From Vitellaria paradoxa (lineage: Eukaryota > Streptophyta > Magnoliopsida > Ericales > Sapotaceae), in NCBI GenBank assembly GCA_019916065.1, contig CM034237.1:41274485-41338484 (forward strand): 64,000 nucleotides of DNA, in the 5' to 3' direction. A program made the translations under genes and the position numbers. The number at the start of each line of letters is the position of its first letter. The first letter of the stretch is position 1. Positions 1-13,349 of the stretch are shown here, piece by piece. The notes beneath the pieces are model-generated. The model saw only the letters and a program-made list of their open reading frames with translations, did not search any database and was not told the DNA's origin.

Positions 1-1780
1 AATGTTCTGACAACTTACAAGAACAACAAATCAACGATGAAGTACCCCAAAATGATTATATTATCAATGAACCTATAATAGATGAACCACATGAAATAAC
101 ATTAAGAAGGTCTGAAAGGCAAAAAAGACTTGCTATTTCTGATGATTATGTGGTTTATTTACAAGAGTCTGAATTTGAGTTAGGAATTGACGAAGATCCA
201 GTTTAATTTTACAAGCCATGGAAAGTGATAATTCTATTAAGTGGTTAGACGCCATAAAAGAATAGTTGAAATCAATGAATCACAATGGTGTTTGGGACCT
301 TGTTGAATTGCCTGAAAATTGTAAAAGAGTTGGCTGCATGTGGGTCTTTAAGACCAAGCGTGACTCTAATGGCAACATCGAAAGATACAAGGCTTGACTT
401 GTGGCTAAAGGTTTCACTCAGAAAGGTGGTGTTGACTATAAAGAGACTTTTTCTCCTATTTCTAAGAAGGACTCATTAAAAATTATCATGGCATTGGTAG
501 CTCATTATATTGCTTATTATAATTTAGAGCTCCATTAGATGGATGTGAAAACCACTTTTCTGAATGGGAATTTAAAAGAAGAGGTTTATATGGATCAACC
601 TGAAGGTTTTGCTATTGAAAGAAAGGAACACATGGTGTGTAAACTAAAGAAATCAATATACTGACTTAAGCAAGTTTCCCGACAATGGTATATCAAATTC
701 AATGATACTATTACTTCCTTTGGATTTAAGGAAAACATTGTTGATCGATGTATATATCTAAAGGTTAGTGGGAGTAAGTTTATAATCCTGATTCTATATG
801 TTGATGATATCTTGCTTGCTACTAATGATCTTCGCTTATTACATGAGACCAAGAAATTTCTCTCTAAGAACTTTGAAATGAAAGATATGGGTGAGGCATC
901 CTATATGATTGGAATTGAAATATTTCGTGATAGATCACAAGGATTGTTAGGATTGTCTCAGAAAACATATATTAATAAAGTTTTAGAGAGGTTTAAGATG
1001 GAAAAGTGCTCTACAAGTGTTGCTCCAATTCAAAAATGGGACAAATTAAGTCTTAAGCAATGTCCAAAGAATGAATTGGAACGCAAAGAAATGGAACGGA
1101 TTCCTTATGCATCAATCGTTGGTAGCTTAATGTATGCCCAGACTTGTACTAGGCCTGATATCAGTTATGCTGTTGGTATGCTGGGTAGATATCAAAGTAA
1201 TCCGAGATTGGATCATTGGAAAGTTGCAAAGAAAGTTTTGAGATACTTGCAAGGAACAGAAGATCTCATGCTCACTTATAGAAGATCTGATCATCTTAAG
1301 GTAATGGGATATTCAGATTCAGATTATGCTGGATGTGTGGATACAAGAAAATCTACATTTGGCTATTTGTTCCTTCTAGCTGGAGGAGCAATCTCATGGA
1401 AGAGTGTGAAACAGTCTGTCATCACTGCATCCATTATGGAAGCTGAGTTTGTGGCATGTTTTGAGGCTACTGTTCACGGTTTATGGTTGCAGAACTTTAT
1501 TTCAGGACTTGGGATTGTCGACAGTATTGCCAAGCTGCTGAAAATTTATTATGATAATTCTGCAGCAGTCTTCTTCTCCAAAAATGACAGATATTCAAAA
1601 GGCGCTAAACACATGGATTTATAATACTTGGCTGTCAAAAAAGAAGTTCAGAAACAAAGGGTGTCAATTGAACACATTAGCACCAATCTTATGATTGCTA
1701 ATCCGTTGACTAAAGGGTTGCCACCAAAGACATTTAATGAACATGTCGAAAGAATGGGCATTATTGATAACCACGTTTGA
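1..1780 (+). pseudogene. Ty1/copia pol pseudogene (reverse transcriptase and RNase H), 5' part outside window
   Basis: Decayed copia polyprotein. The first ~280 bases hold the linker before the RVT_2 reverse transcriptase. RT proper runs from about 281 (NGVWDLVELP) and keeps the YVDD catalytic box at 797-808. RNase H starts near 1316 (DSDYAGCVDTRKST) and keeps the EAEF motif. The natural stop is TGA 1778-1780. In the main frame there are stops at 263-265, 395-397, 536-538, 662-664 and 1622-1624; a further stop at 204-206 lies in the other frame upstream of a frameshift near 217. Several of these stops look like C-to-T or G-to-A changes (CGA to TGA, CAG to TAG, TGG to TGA). The longest open stretch is 812-1624. 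The element is therefore not autonomous. The gag, protease and integrase halves lie outside the window or are lost. Confidence 0.93.
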
Positions 1781-2177
1781 CATTATGATGATGTTTTATG
1801 TTCATTATGGATTTGACACTTTGAGCTCAATTTATTGTTGTTTCTGATAATTAATAAATCCTGTTTCTTTTGTTGATATGTATATACGTGAATGAATTAT
1901 GATGATAAAATAGGATTTGTCTCTGTCGAAAACATTATTGTTGGACCATTATGTTGTCTCTCATCATGTATCATATTAAGTATTAAATTGATATAGTGAT
2001 TCATAGAAGGAACTGTGTCGATCTAATGACATACAACCGCTATGATCCTTATTAGTTTTTGCTTAATGATAATTTATGATTTGTCCAATTTAACAAAGGA
2101 TTTTACAAATTTGCACATTATGTTTATTATTATTAAGTCTAGAAGCTAAACAGTGTCACATGGACCAAGTGGGAGAA
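1781..2177 (+). mobile_element. Copia 3' untranslated internal region with polypurine tract
   Basis: About 400 bases between the pol stop and the 3' LTR. No coding potential is seen. It ends in a polypurine tract (AAGTGGGAGAA, about 2167-2177) directly before the TGTTA that opens the LTR, which is the usual copia arrangement. Confidence 0.75.
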
Positions 2178-2630
2178 TGTTAATTGTGGTCCACGTATCA
2201 TACTTTTATTAGTTGCCTTTTATTAAAAAACAAAAGGAATTATGACTTAATAATTATTAAGTGTTAAAATCCTATTGGGCAAAGGAGAGAGTTTCTAATA
2301 ACTGTAAAACACGTTGATGGAACGTGTAAAAAAAAAACCCCTAAAAGAAATAGGTCCTCTCTCAACCCACTTAAGTCAATTTTCTCTCCATCAAGAAAAG
2401 TCTACTGTCAAACATTAAGGGGTCAAGAGAGAGAAACTTGATTTCTCAAAAGGCTAACTTTGTGATTGATTCCTGTACTCAAAGACCAGTCATGGAACAA
2501 GGTACGCTTTCATATATGAATAACAACTTATGAAAATCATTTATTCGAAGGTCTGTTTTATTGCTCGTGCAATCAATTAGGGATTTTGTTTTGCATGATG
2601 ATGCTAAAAATTCTTTCATTAAACACAACA
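2178..2630 (+). repeat. Copia 3' LTR (end tentative)
   Basis: The left edge is firm: TGTTAATTG follows a polypurine tract downstream of pol. The right edge is inferred from an inverted TGTT/AACA pair, with ACACAACA ending at 2630, giving an LTR of about 450 bp. The 5' LTR and left flank are outside the window, so neither LTR identity nor a target duplication can be checked. Confidence 0.6.
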
Positions 2631-3014
2631 AATATGTAAGATAGACAAAGAACAGCGAGAAGGAAAGAGCCAAAAGGAGAGAAAATGAATTGGATATAGA
2701 GATATACGTACATAGAGAGAGAGAGAGAACCCACTGAATTTGGGCTTCACAATTCTACTTGCACACAACTTGGGCTGCGCTAGACTTAATGCCATGCGCG
2801 AGGACAATTAATTTCGTCCCTAAACATAACTATTAGCGGGGACTAATTTCCTCAAAAAAAATTTAAGATTATGCACAAGGAATTTAGCTTTTCGTCACTC
2901 ACTATGAACTATAAATGAGGAATTCATTTTCTCCCAAAACATTTCTTGCCTATAAGGTAGTTTCTTGTAGCATAACGTTTTTGGAACAGAGAAATTATAA
3001 TCTTAACTACATAT

Positions 3015-3080
3015 ATTCAAGCGAGATCTATGGTTACTGAACGCTACATGCATTCAAGCGAGATCTATAGTTACTGAACG
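3015..3080. repeat. 37-bp imperfect tandem duplication
   Basis: ATTCAAGCGAGATCTATGG at 3015 recurs at 3052 with one visible change in the matched part (ATGG versus ATAG). The period is 37 bp. Confidence 0.8.
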
Positions 3081-5517
3081 ACATAGTCTGTAGTATTATG
3101 TGTTTCTCTTCTCTTTTGTTTTCACCTTTAATGCACTTCATTCAAATTTAGAAATTGCAACTTAATAGTTTTCACAAAATAGTGGCCCTTAAACCATAAT
3201 TAATCTACGGTCTAATACGAGGCCCTAATGAGCCCAGCCTTGGCTCTTTATTCTTTAATCCAAGTCCTCCAGAATTTTTCTCTCTCTTACTCATTTCCGT
3301 ACCCTTTTCATTCATATTTTGTTGAGCCTAAAAAATATTTGAGCAACCAGCCATAATTTGAGGAGAAAAAATGCTACTTTCACCATAAGAACGTACTGAT
3401 TTTTTTACGAAGTATAATAATATAACAGTAGTAGAGTTGTAATTAAATTAGAATTTTATGGGTATATTGTTTTCAAAAATTAATCCCACAAGAGCATTAC
3501 TTTTTGAGAAGGCATGAATTTCATTTCCTTTATTCTTTCTTGTTGATAATAAAATAAAATGGGACACAATAGGGGGGGGGGGGGAACAGAGAACTCTGAG
3601 ACTCAGTAGGATGTAACAGTATTGAACCTTACTGGAAACAAGCAATTGAACAATTGCATTTGCAAGTATGAACACAGACCCTTCAAAAGAAAGCAGTTGT
3701 TTAGAAAATTATGCTCGAGTCTTGATTAATTCTTGAAAGCAGAAGGACATGGAACATGCATAAGAAACGAACTAGGCTGTCGTATTTGTTAATGGGAATG
3801 TTTGGTAGGCCACGAGTGTCTCTGTGTCTCTACATACAAATCAAAAGAGCACTTATGGCCACTCAAGACCTTAATTTCATGGCAATGGTTTTAATGAATG
3901 GCTTTGGTTTACTCTCTGAATAAGCACTTGCTCCATTCTCTGGAGATTTTTTTCAGGTGGGCCGTGGCCTAGACTTCTTCAGGTCCCTATTTTTCTCAAT
4001 CTTTTCACACTGCAATTTAATCCAGGAGTATGTCCGTCAAATTCATCAATTGTCCAACATGAAGCAAGATGACTTTGTTCATTATTATGGGGAAGTTACT
4101 TTTTCTGGAAAAGCTACTTATCCATATTCTACCAATGCATCATTACACCTTATAATTTGCACTGCCTCAATAAGACTAGCCAAGCATTTTTTTTTTTTTT
4201 TTTTCTGAAATAGGATGTCTGATTTGCACAGCCTCAACAAATTGTCTTTTTTCACATAAAACGGGAAATGTTTTCCCAACCACACGGTGCCTTGATTATA
4301 ATTGCCAAAGCTTATTTTCAACTTCACAAAACAGAGACTTGTTGGATGAGGCAATAAATTTACTAATGGAGACACCAAAAAAGCAACATACCTGACATGC
4401 TTTTGCCACTTTTTCCTCTGTTAGGTTCAAAGATGATGATTAGCAAAGCATTGAGCACTTCATGAGATACATCTATATATGCATTCGATGGCGTAAGAGA
4501 ATTGGCTGATTTGGGTGGGGAAGAAGCTTGTGGTTGTGAGTATTTGTAGAGTCCTTTTGATCATTTCTACCTTAATTAATTCAACTAAAATTTTATATGA
4601 AGATGATTAGCTCAAACTAACAACTAAATAAGCTCACATTTTTTTTGTTGCTTTTGAAATTATCCAATGAGATTAGGAGAAGTATGATCCATCATGATTA
4701 GTGAAACTACTAGTATACCAAAGATGACCACACATTATGGGTAAAGATTCCATAAGATACAGATCGGTCCCTATGAAATACCGGTGGATCAAAGTTCTTA
4801 TAATTTCACTTAAGGATAGTTATGACATGCACGGGCACAATTACATAATTCGAGTCATTCATTTGGTTGTAGAAACGTCAATAGAACAGATACAAAAAAA
4901 TAATCAACCCAATCAAACCCCATTGGAAAATATTTTATTTAAGATTAAAATTTAATATTCATACGAATTTGAGATTTACCTGTAAGGTACCCAATACTTA
5001 ATACCCATTTATAGTTATACGATACTCGCTAAATATCCATATAATATAATATAATATATTGTATATATTTAAACAATTACAATTTTATTCCTAATTTTGT
5101 TCCTAAAAATAAAAGTGGTTAAACTCTTGAGCCTTTAACTATTTCATGTGAATTATTGTCAAGTAATTCACATTTTGAAGTGATAGTTAAACTATTAGTT
5201 TTGTAAAGTCATTTTAATATATAAATAATAATTGAAGTTATATGTACTATATTTTTTTTTTGTAAGTTATTTGAATGATAATTTTTTTTTTTAAATTTTT
5301 GTTTGACATGGAGAATAATAACTATATTGACAGAAAAAAAATCTAAATATATATATTTACAAATATATTTACTAGACATTACCAAGAAAAACATCAAAGT
5401 GTTTAAAAAATTCAATTTCTAAGTAAGTATTTAACGAGTCTTTTTAAACGGGTGGGACAGGAAAGGACAAATTTGAGAATGTAACTAAAAAAATAAATGG
5501 GTATAGGATGATAATAA

Positions 5518-5523
<6 letters not shown>

Positions 5524-5549
<26 letters not shown>

Positions 5550-5551
5550 AA
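5524..5551. repeat. AAAT microsatellite
   Basis: Seven or so AAAT units in an AT-rich stretch. It lies at the edge of a 94-bp imperfect duplication: AGTTTGACAATAA at 5551 and AGTTTGGCAATAA at 5645, each followed about 40 bases later by CTTACCCA. Confidence 0.85.
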
Positions 5552-6028
5552 GTTTGACAATAATAATAACTAATTAGACAAATACCTTACCCAGTTTTAA
5601 TCCCTAAGTGGTTGGGCTCGGAATGATAACGAAAAAAATAAATGAGTTTGGCAATAAAAATAGCTAATTAGGTAGATATCTTACCCATTTACATTTCTAT
5701 TTGCTCGGGTTCACTACCGGGCTTACAAAAGTAGCTAATTCAGATTAGACAATCATGCAGGACAGCGGTTGTGTTTCGCTTTGATCTGGATGTCAAAAAT
5801 GAATGGTCTCACTTGCGGCACACAGAGCTATCATGACCGAGTATAAATCTCATGTTAAGAAAACGAAAGTAATCCGCAGTTGAATAATTAAATACCATTT
5901 GTTTAATACGCTAGGCCGCTTTAATATCCAGACCGTTAGTGGAATAAGAGCTCAATAAGCTTGCGTAATCACAAATAACACGCGTGCAAGTTAGCATATT
6001 CTAAACTCCACCATTCACCACTACTAAA

Positions 6029-6052
6029 TATATATATATATATATATATATA
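6029..6052. repeat. TA microsatellite
   Basis: Uninterrupted TA dinucleotide run of about 24 bases. Confidence 0.9.
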
Positions 6053-7503
6053 TTACCAGACAAACTCCATGGTGTAAATAATATATATAATGCCGTGGGA
6101 ACGAGGGGCTGAAAACGATCTCATTAATTGGAATTGAGATACTGGAAATCTGATGATCGAGCTTAGTAATAATATAATATGTTAAATTTATGATTGAACC
6201 AAAAAAAGTAGGGATGATGAATAGAGAATTTTAGACGATGATGGTGATGAGCTTATCCTCTTTGAACCAATCACGAAGTGAAATGAACTCACAAGAAATT
6301 ACCAAGGAGAAGAAAGAAAGTTGGGCTGTTTGGGTTAGAAAAAAGTGGAGCCACAGACTCAAAATTTGGAGTACATTTGTGTAAGAATGTGCGGCCAGAA
6401 TTTAATTTTAGTTTGGCTCGAAAAGTTCGCGGTGTGACTTTAAAATGAGAATTTTTTTTTGGAGATTTGTGGTGGTAGCGGAGGGATACGGACCAATTGA
6501 CTCAAATCCGATCTGTTTAGGATCTTGTATGCAGAATGTGTACTTTGCACTTAGGATTTTTTTTCACATATCATCTATCTTTTGTGCCGTACATCATGTA
6601 TTTATCACTTTTTGTACCAATCTTTCGATATAATAGATTTTTTCTCCTTTGCCTATGATTTTTTCCATCTTGAGTTTTTCACGTAAATCTCGTGTACAAT
6701 TCTTCTTCTTTTCTTTATTGCTTAATTGCGTGAATTTTCTAACAATTTGGACTAAATAAAGAATTTAAAGATAAAATAAATTTGATTTATAAAAATTTAA
6801 ATTGAATAAAGAGTTTAAAAAAAACTAAAATATAAAAATTTAAGGTAGATTAAATTTTAAAAAAATATTTTTTATTAAATTTTTAGGTTAAACTACCCAA
6901 ATTACGGTCTGAAAGAGCCCTAATGTGAATGGCCATGGCCACAGCTGACAACACATCTGGTACAAGTAATGGCACCAAGAAAAATAAAATAAAGTAAAAT
7001 TGGATGAAGGAGATTCAAGTGCATGATGGAAGATTAGATGCGGTGACTGGCACATGCCTGGAAACCCAGTGGAAGTAATTTTCATCTAATGTATACTAAA
7101 CTCCATCTAAACATCTTTTTATAAGTTAAATTTTATTGTATTAATTAATTGGCCGCGTAGAGCAGTTTACTTTGACAGGAGCAGTCGACTTCAAGCGCCA
7201 AGTTTTCTACCAAATTTTGCAAATATATATATGGACGCATTTGAAGTGACATAAAAAGAGATAAAATGAGATAATTTATGAATTTGTAATTTGTGTAATA
7301 AAATAAAACGTGAATAATTTTTAAAAATTTTTAAATTTTTTTAACGATTTTTTATAAATTAAACACAACAAATATATAGATAAATATACAAGTACTTTAA
7401 CTACTGAGAACCAGTTGTTTGCATGGGGTCCCATGTGGCGTAGCAGTTCTGTTTCCATGGCCTTTAATTACTACTTTCATGAGGTCAGATTTCCACTACT
7501 TTA

Positions 7504-7660
7504 AGCCTCTTTGGTCGGGTAAAATTAATTAAAATTTATTAATTTTTATTATTTTTTATATACTTTCTTCTAATTAAATTTTACTATATATTACTCTTAC
7601 GTCAAATATTTATATTTTTACATTATTTTTTAATTAAACTTTTACTAATCAAACACTACC
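7504..7660. mobile_element. MITE-like palindrome, family 5 (first of five copies)
   Basis: About 157 bp. The left end reads TCTTTGGTCGGGTAAAATT and the right end TTACTAATCAAACACTACC, imperfectly inverted. The interior is AT-rich and resembles 33665-33815, 37788-37935, 42615-42763 and 58374-58526. It has no coding capacity. The ends are placed by the inverted repeats; the target duplication is not clear. Confidence 0.55.
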
Positions 7661-7798
7661 TTTTGTAACAAAAATTGCTGAGCCCAAGAATACATTTATG
7701 GGTCTCTATATGTGAAGTGAGACTTTTGAAGGGGATGGCCCGTGCAATTGACTTGCAGGATGGTGCACAAGGCACCACTGGCTCATGGAGCTGACCCA

Positions 7799-7824
7799 AC
7801 ACACACACACACACACACACACAC
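7799..7824. repeat. AC microsatellite
   Basis: Run of about 12 AC units. Confidence 0.9.
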
Positions 7825-10066
7825 TATACAATATTATATTAATTTTTCATAAAACATAAGTTGAATAAATTTTATTTTATCTTCGTAAAATTTCTCATAA
7901 ATCACATTTTAGAACTTGATTTCTTAAAAAACTAATCATTAATATCAAAATTTTTAATTTTAATTCATTTCAATCTCACACTTCTATTAGTTAAATGACA
8001 TTTAATCCATAATAAAAAAAATGATAATTAGATTATTGAAAAGACTGACAGTTGGACATTTAAATGACAAAATAATTAGATTATAACAAATTAAAAGCAT
8101 AGACGTTTCATTATTATAAAGTAAAAAATAAAAAAATAAGCCCTAAAGTGAGATTTGTAAGGCGATAAAGAAAAATGAAAGTCTACCCATATAAGTATTA
8201 TAACAATGTTAGGTATTTGCGGGCTAATTAAAGAAAAGAGAGAACACTAAGGAGACGTTTGGGTGCATTTGGCACACCAAAAAGTGAGATAAAATATAGT
8301 TTGGGGAAACTTTTTACGTTTGATACACACAACTCAAGCCACGTTTTTTTAAAATGAATAGTGAGATTTCGTTCTGATGAACTGGATTTCCGTTTGAACG
8401 AATTTAAAATTTTAGGCAATTATAACTTCTTTACATCACAATCCATCTAAATGGATTGTAGAAACCGTTTAGACGAAAGTTGGCCACGCGATTTCGTCAA
8501 AACAGTTTCTATAATCGGTTAGAACGATTTTAAAAACGCCACAAAAAATAATCAAAATAGATGTCATTTGGTAGCTTGAAAGTCCATTGTAAGAATAGCA
8601 AAAAAATTTTTACTATTTGATTAACCGAATTTTAGTTATCGACTTTTTTTTAAAAAGATATTGAATATTTTTTGAATTTTAAGAAAACGAGAATATGTAA
8701 AATTTTATAAAGATTTTTAGAAATTTTTAGAAATTTTCAGAAGTTTTCATCAACTTTTGTTATACCAAACGCAAGGGTAGTTAATTATACAAGCAGGTAT
8801 TATTATAGCATGTTTTGATTTTAAATTCTGTAAAATATTCTATTGAAATAACATTTTTTATTAGAAAAACTTCAACCCAACTTCTTGATTTGGCTTTTCA
8901 TACCATCAAAATTGGTTCCCCCAACTTTAAACAAAAAATCAAGAGAAATTTTGCAAAATAAAAACTGTGTCAAGTAAAATTACAAGTTTGTCCTTCAATA
9001 GGTACACACACGTATAGTCTACTTGAGGGTATAATAATAAAATTACTTAGCATTTTCCTTCCTAGCCAATTTTCTTTTATACTAAAACAGTGGCGGAGCC
9101 ACGTAGTGTCCAGTGTAAGCGAACGCCTATGTTGAAATTTTTTTAAAATTATTTGATATAAAAAAATTATAAATATTTATAAAAAAAATTTTTTAGATGC
9201 ATTTGGAGGCATAACTTTTAATAACTTTTGGTATTTCTTTATCAAAAAATTTTTAGCATTTTTTTTATAATTTTTGGGTGTTTAGTAAAATTTTTGACAA
9301 CTTTTAGCAAATTTAGAAACTTTTAGTAACTTTTAATAATTTTTGGTAATTTTTAATAATTTTTGTGTATTTGATAAAAATTTTGATAACTTTTGAATAG
9401 AGTAAATTATTGTAATAGAGTAGAAAAGTGACAATGTATTTGATATCAATGTATAGTATTTTATATTTTATCTTATTTTATGTATTTATTTAAAATTTAA
9501 AATTTTATACGTGATTTAGTCTACGCTGATTTAAATTTTTGCATACGTCACTGTACTAAAAAGGAAAAAAAAATCTCTTCCTATTTTTTTCACCCCTTTT
9601 AATCCCCCATGCCAAGTAAGATGAAAGGAAGAAAATTTTTCAATAAATATGAGACGGAAACGTCATTCCCATCCATTTTCCTTCTTATACTTTTCATCAT
9701 TTCTATCAAACACAATAATTACTAATCTTAATTAGAACGTCATCTAATCAAAACAAGCACAAACTTTCGCTTTCTCATCATTTCATATTTACAGATGGGA
9801 CGCGCAGTTCAAAGGTTTACATTGTGGGATGAGACTTGGACTCTCGTTTGTCGGATCCTTCAACCCCAAAATGATGCTCGGCATACAAATTGAAAAGCCG
9901 TCAAATCCAGTCCCCTGCGTACCTAACAGATTCGTCACCTTCACAGTTCCTATTTCCCGGCCAATGAAGCTATAACTTGTGTGTAAGTTACAACCATTAA
10001 TTTTTTTTTTTTTTTTTTCCTTTATCTCTTTCCTTTTCCAAATGGATAGGATCCCAAACTTGAGTG

Positions 10067-10251
10067 ATGTTTGGAGGTATAATTATTAGTAAATTTTTTG
10101 ACAATTTTAATAATTTTTTGATAATTTAAAATAATTTTTGAACTAAAAAATTATAATAACTGTGTAAGAAAGTGATAAAAATTAATAATTTATTAAATAC
10201 TAATTAGTCAAAAGTCAAGAATTTTTTACTAAAAATTACACCTCCAAACTA
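10067..10251. mobile_element. MITE-like palindrome, family 3
   Basis: About 185 bp with terminal inverted repeats. The left end is GTTTGGAGGTATAATTATTA; the right end on the reverse strand is GTTTGGAGGTGTAATTTTTA. The interior is almost all A and T. Related sequences with the same GTAATTTTTAGTAA-type interior occur near 9190-9425, 38782-39158, 57680-57985 and 58940-59249. It is non-coding and its superfamily is not assigned. Confidence 0.65.
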
Positions 10252-12446
10252 CCCCTCGGCGGTTGTCCCAGTGGACTCATAATATGGCTAATCAAAGAAT
10301 ATTCATAGGCTATTCGCAGGTTGAAAGAGATCAAATTCCTTGGATCACTTCATTTAAAGCGAAAGAGACGCGTGCTCGGCATACCTCGACGCGTGGCACC
10401 AATATGTGATGCACTGGGCTGGGGCTAGTTTGCTTGGTATTCCATCGCTATTTTATTCGTTATGTTCCATGCGGAGGTGACAATGATTATCTCAATTTGC
10501 AAACCAAACCAAACCATTAAAATTATTAATAAATGTAATTAAGTATATAAATATTATTAACTTGATCAATAAACTTAAATAAATAGATGATACAACTCGT
10601 TAAACACTTAATTATTTATTTCACTGATCAAGACAAATAACAAATTTCAAATCTAAACAATTATTACCATTGCAGTTATCATAGAAAAATAATTCGACAC
10701 TTAACTAGTATAACCAAAAAAAAATGTAAACCATGAATATAATTGCTTGCCTCACAAATATATAAAGATACATATAATTACATACAGCGAACTCACTATA
10801 ATAACACATCAAACTATAAGACATACTTGCAATTTATTTTATTTTATTATTATTATTTTTTTTTTTTTGGTGTGTGTTGGAGGAATGTGATAAGAATGGA
10901 TAAAAGAATTTGAACTAATATTTTCTTGCCATGACCTCCCAATAATGATATATATGCATGAATAATTAGTTACAGGAGATTGGATGGTACTAAGCTAACC
11001 GAAAAAAAAAAAAAATTACAAGCTCAGATCATTTATCAAAAACAGACTCAATCAACCGGTCAACTTGACGATTATGTGAGTTATTCTTCATAATAACTCA
11101 TAGTTAATATATTTGAATTTTAAGCATATGTATGCATTAGCTATATCAAAGTATTTTTTGTAGTTTTCTTTTTTTTTTAATATCAAAAATATGCTTAAAA
11201 TTCATCAAACAAAAAAAAATTAAATTTTAAATTTAAGTTTATAAGTTTAATATAACACGTATCTAAACTGTCAAATAATAATTAATTATTAAATGAGTAT
11301 AATTAAATTTAATTTATTTAATCACAACCTATTATGATTTACTCTAAACGCGCCCAGGCTCACCCGTTTGTTGACTATAGTTCAGAGGAAGCAGCAACGT
11401 TGGATTTCTTTTCTCTTAGATTGTGTACGTAATTGTATTAATGACAATTGCTCTTAAAAAAATATTTTCTATTTGTATTTGAAATTTCGTTCTTACTATT
11501 TATGGATCACCAAACAACAATCACATGTCACGATCAAATCTGACAAGTGTGAAAAAATAAAAGAGATTCAACACAATACTTTTACGAGGAAGATTTTTCA
11601 CAAATAAGGGTGAAAAATATCATACCATAAAGATTAAAATTTTTACTATATATGCACAAATGATTACAAAAAAAATCATAGTAGTGTATATATACAATCT
11701 ATTCTTCGAATTCTTATTTATATCATTTACAATAAATGTGTTCTCTAACATTTGAAGAAACATTTGAAGAAAAATTTTCATCTGTACTTGATGAAAACCA
11801 CGCTCACGCCTCCAAATATACCAAAGAACCCATATACATGATATTTGATAATTAAAATATCGATCACCGCTAAATTGAGAGAAATCAATCTCTTAGAAAC
11901 TCACAACAAATGTAATTTTATCTCTCTAAAAGTGCTACAAGATCATAGGACAAGATTTTTATTTATGGAGCAATTAAGATTTTTATTTATTTGTAGAGTT
12001 TCTTATTCAAGGACAATATTAGGAAACCTCCAATAATTATTTCTAACTTCCTTGAGACCTAAAAAACCTTTCTTGAATGTATTCTAATAGATTTTGATGA
12101 GTGGAACATACCTTATGCAAAACAAATTTTGGACAAAATCAGTTCGTAAATTTCTATCCGTAGCTTATTGAAGTGAGTATCCAATGAACTTCTAGTGAGT
12201 TCATAATTTATTCAAATTTTGATCTACTTTGAAAAGCATTCATACTAGAATATTCAGCGAGCATTTAATAAATCCAGCGAACCTCACACACTTTGGGCCA
12301 TTTTTCAATTACTTGGAAAAACATTCATTCTAAAATTTTTAAAAAGCTTAGCTCGAGGAAACATTCTCTATCTCATACCTTATTCATTTTTTGTGGTAGA
12401 GTTTTCATTCATTAAAAAATTGTAATTAGCCCCCTTTGATTTTTAG

Positions 12447-12447
<1 letters not shown>

Positions 12448-12480
<33 letters not shown>
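12448..12480. repeat. TA microsatellite
   Basis: Run of TA dinucleotides about 50 bases left of the foldback MULE. Confidence 0.9.
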
Positions 12481-12483
<3 letters not shown>

Positions 12484-12964
12484 TGTATCCCACTGTGCAT
12501 TCGTAATTGTTCGCGCTTGGATTAAAATTAGGGTAGTATGAAAATCATCCTTCACTTTACCTTCGATCTCACTTTGGTTTCAATGGTTTCAATTACGACA
12601 GTCAAATCCTTATACTTTCGGTCAAGCAACTTTGTTGCCTTTTACAAAATAAAACAAGAGTAAAAATGTCATTTCACAAGATAGTTTATGTGGCAAAGTG
12701 ATAATATGGCACCATTGTTAAGGCGAAGGTAAAACTGTTATTTTGTAAGATGGTTCACATGGCACTCTCGGATGACGTGGAGACATCCACCATATGTTAA
12801 ATGCTTACTCGTCCACACGTGTTAGTGTTGACTTCTGTCATGGAGTAGTTTCACTTAAAAAAATAAATATATAAAGCATTACACACGTGCTAGTGTTGGC
12901 TTTTGCCATGGAGTAGTTTCACTTTAAAAAAGAAAATAAAGTATTACAAATTCTATTACTCTCA

Positions 12965-13019
12965 GGAATTGAACCAATAATCTTAAAGATAGGGAGCCAA
13001 TAACGAAGCCAACTCACCA
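12965..13019 (-). repeat. tRNA-derived (SINE-like) segment in left MULE arm
   Basis: On the minus strand TGGTGAGTTGG (13009-13019) resembles a pol III box A with one mismatch, and GGTTCAATTCC (12965-12975) is a perfect box B. They are 44 bases apart, as in a tRNA. There is no acceptor stem, so it is not a working tRNA gene. The opposite arm carries a degraded counterpart at about 13293-13349 on the plus strand. Confidence 0.55.
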
Positions 13020-13292
13020 AGAGTTTGGTTTGTATAAGGTTCTTAGATAATATTTATATATATTCAAAAGCTTAAGTAGATTTTCCCACATCTTCTATAT
13101 AAATATTTATATAAATATATACAAATATTATATATTTTAATATACATTATTAAAATATATAAATATTTATTCACAAATAAATATATAAATATATTCTATG
13201 TAAATATATATAAATATTATAATGAGAGAGAATCTACTTCATCTTCTTAATATATATAAATTTTATCTAGAAACCTTACATAATTTAAGCGC

Positions 13293-13349
13293 TTAGTGTG
13301 TTGGTTTTGTTATTGGTCCCATATCGTTAAGATTTTTAGTTCAATTATT
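13293..13349 (+). repeat. Degraded tRNA-like segment in right MULE arm
   Basis: Inverted partner of 12965-13019. TTAGTGTGTTGG and TTAGTTCAATT sit where box A and box B are in the other arm, but both are more diverged. Confidence 0.4.

Larger units (their letters stand above)
2631..7503. other. Intergenic, AT-rich, no gene seen
   Basis: No supported gene. Contents: a 37-bp imperfect direct duplication (3015-3080), a 13-G run (3572-3584), poly-T and poly-A tracts near 4187-4204, an AAAT microsatellite (5524-5551), an approximately 94-bp imperfect duplication (about 5535-5690) and a TA microsatellite (6029-6052). The short open frames here have no family signature. Confidence 0.6.
7661..12521. 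other. Intergenic, AT-rich, MITE-like palindromes, no gene seen
   Basis: No gene is supported. Contents: AC microsatellite (7799-7824), MITE-like sequence at about 8250-8800 with GTTTGG-type ends, a region rich in TTTTGGTAA-type motifs (about 9190-9425), a clean palindromic MITE (10067-10251), poly-T and poly-A tracts, and a TA repeat (12448-12480). Confidence 0.55.

Noticed and set aside
3957..4130. Open frame with text like QEYVRQIHQLSNMKQDDF, faintly like copia gag
   Set aside because: Similarity is limited to a short stretch, with no flanking gag blocks, LTR or primer-binding site nearby.
12965..13019. A functional tRNA gene
   Set aside because: Box A and box B are present but no acceptor stem or cloverleaf can be formed.
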